A model generated the notes under the pieces. The model made no database searches, had not been told where the DNA came from, and saw nothing but the letters and a program-made list of their open reading frames with translations. Positions 11,422 through 11,999 of a stretch of DNA of 11,999 nucleotides are shown piece after piece. Origin of the DNA: Actinomycetota bacterium (lineage in GTDB: Bacteria > Actinomycetota > Actinomycetes > S36-B12 > UBA5976); assembly GCA_009923375.1 (NCBI GenBank), contig RFTO01000021.1:1-11999 (forward strand), given 5' to 3'. Within the stretch, counting starts at the first letter, position 1. Every line of letters begins with the position of its first letter. The translations under genes were made by a program, and so were the position numbers.

Positions 11422-11999
11422 ATGCACCTCTCACTTGACCTAGCCCTACACAATCTCGCCTCCGTAGCAGTGCTCGCATTCGCCCTTGGCGCACTTGCTG
11501 CCCGCGTTCGCACCGATGTTCAGCTGCCCCCATCGGTCTACACATTCCTGTCCATTTACCTGCTCTTCGGCATCGGCCTCAAGGGTGGAGTGGCCCTTCG
11601 CGATGTGCACTTTGTCGATGTTGCCATTCCCTCCGTCACCACGCTGGCACTCGGGGCTGTTATCCCGGTCCTCGCTTTCGGCAGTTTGAAGTGGATCACT
11701 CGGATGAGTGCCCTCGACCGCGGCGCCGTTGCAGCGCACTACGGCTCAACATCGTTGGTGACTTTCTCGGCCGTCTTGCTCTTCCTCGACAACCTTGGGG
11801 TGCAGTACGAAGGCTTTACATCCACATTGCTCACCATCATGGAAGTTCCTGGCATCGTTGTCGGCATCGCACTGGGCTTGCGGGGGACATTGCCTGCAAC
11901 GACTGACGACCAGCGTGATCGTCGCTCACGCTGGCGGACGATCGCCCACGAGACTTTGCTTGGGCGAACCGCGTTCATGCTGATTGGCGGTTTGATCAT
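11422..11999 (+). CDS. sbtA: SbtA-type sodium-dependent bicarbonate permease (5' part)
   Basis: An open frame of 192 codons that runs off the window end; family members are about 320-370 aa. SbtA proteins (formerly DUF897) import bicarbonate with sodium. Visible are alternating hydrophobic helices and conserved patches: YLLFGIGLKGGVALRD (46-61), GAVAAHYGSTSLVTF (101-115) and TIMEVPGIVVG (138-148). A charged loop (about 156-182, TTDDQRDRRSRWR) falls where cyanobacterial SbtA has the cytoplasmic loop between the two halves, the region approached by the PII-like SbtB. The downstream side is cut, so an sbtB partner cannot be checked. In a heterotroph the bicarbonate would feed carboxylases rather than CO2 fixation. 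The family call is from remembered motifs and is fairly secure; the substrate is by homology only. Confidence 0.85.
   Translation, partial: MHLSLDLALHNLASVAVLAFALGALAARVRTDVQLPPSVYTFLSIYLLFGIGLKGGVALRDVHFVDVAIPSVTTLALGAVIPVLAFGSLKWITRMSALDRGAVAAHYGSTSLVTFSAVLLFLDNLGVQYEGFTSTLLTIMEVPGIVVGIALGLRGTLPATTDDQRDRRSRWRTIAHETLLGRTAFMLIGGLI

Overview
This window comes from an actinobacterium (class Actinomycetes). GC content looks to be in the high fifties by eye, moderate for the group. The gene content and order match the conserved cell-wall and Ser/Thr-phosphorylation locus near the origin of actinobacterial chromosomes (in Mycobacterium tuberculosis: ppiA, crgA, a DUF881 gene, pknB, pknA, pbpA, rodA, pstP, fhaB, fhaA, tRNA-Leu). 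I cannot name a genus. The moderate GC and compact proteins (3-PASTA PknB, 222-aa FhaA) would fit a small-genome, possibly uncultured aquatic lineage, but that is a guess.

Layout. On the plus strand, bases 1-923 hold the end of a cyclophilin gene (ppiA) and a rhomboid protease. crgA (divisome regulator) converges on them from the minus strand. A 257-bp gap carries the crgA leader with a perfect 11-bp hairpin. A tight plus-strand operon follows: a DUF881 membrane protein, a class E sortase, and a 49-aa membrane protein. Its end faces a short A/G-rich 18-bp tandem repeat. The minus strand from 10287 down to 3236 is one operon: fhaA, fhaB, pstP, rodA, pbpA, pknB. A tRNA-Leu(CAG) gene diverges from fhaA. 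The last part holds an isochorismatase-family hydrolase and a winged-helix regulator on the minus strand, divergent from a SbtA-type bicarbonate permease that runs off the window.

How the genes work together. RodA (SEDS glycosyltransferase) and PbpA (class B transpeptidase) form the elongation peptidoglycan synthase. PknB senses wall material through PASTA domains, PstP reverses its phosphorylations, and FhaA and FhaB read phosphothreonines. CrgA acts at the divisome. No pknA gene is present in this locus, although the classical order has one between pbpA and pknB.

Expression signals. Four transcription-unit starts (DUF881 gene, fhaA, the winged-helix gene, sbtA) lack a Shine-Dalgarno sequence and carry a TAnnnT hexamer 6-8 nt before the start codon, as expected for leaderless mRNAs. 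In contrast, crgA and pknB have a good Shine-Dalgarno preceded directly by a perfect inverted repeat. The divergent promoter region at 11344-11421 contains two copies of AATACCTGAA, one over each predicted -35 position. I see no mobile element, CRISPR array or clearly foreign island. The window is mostly conserved core, so the interest lies in regulatory details and locus variations.
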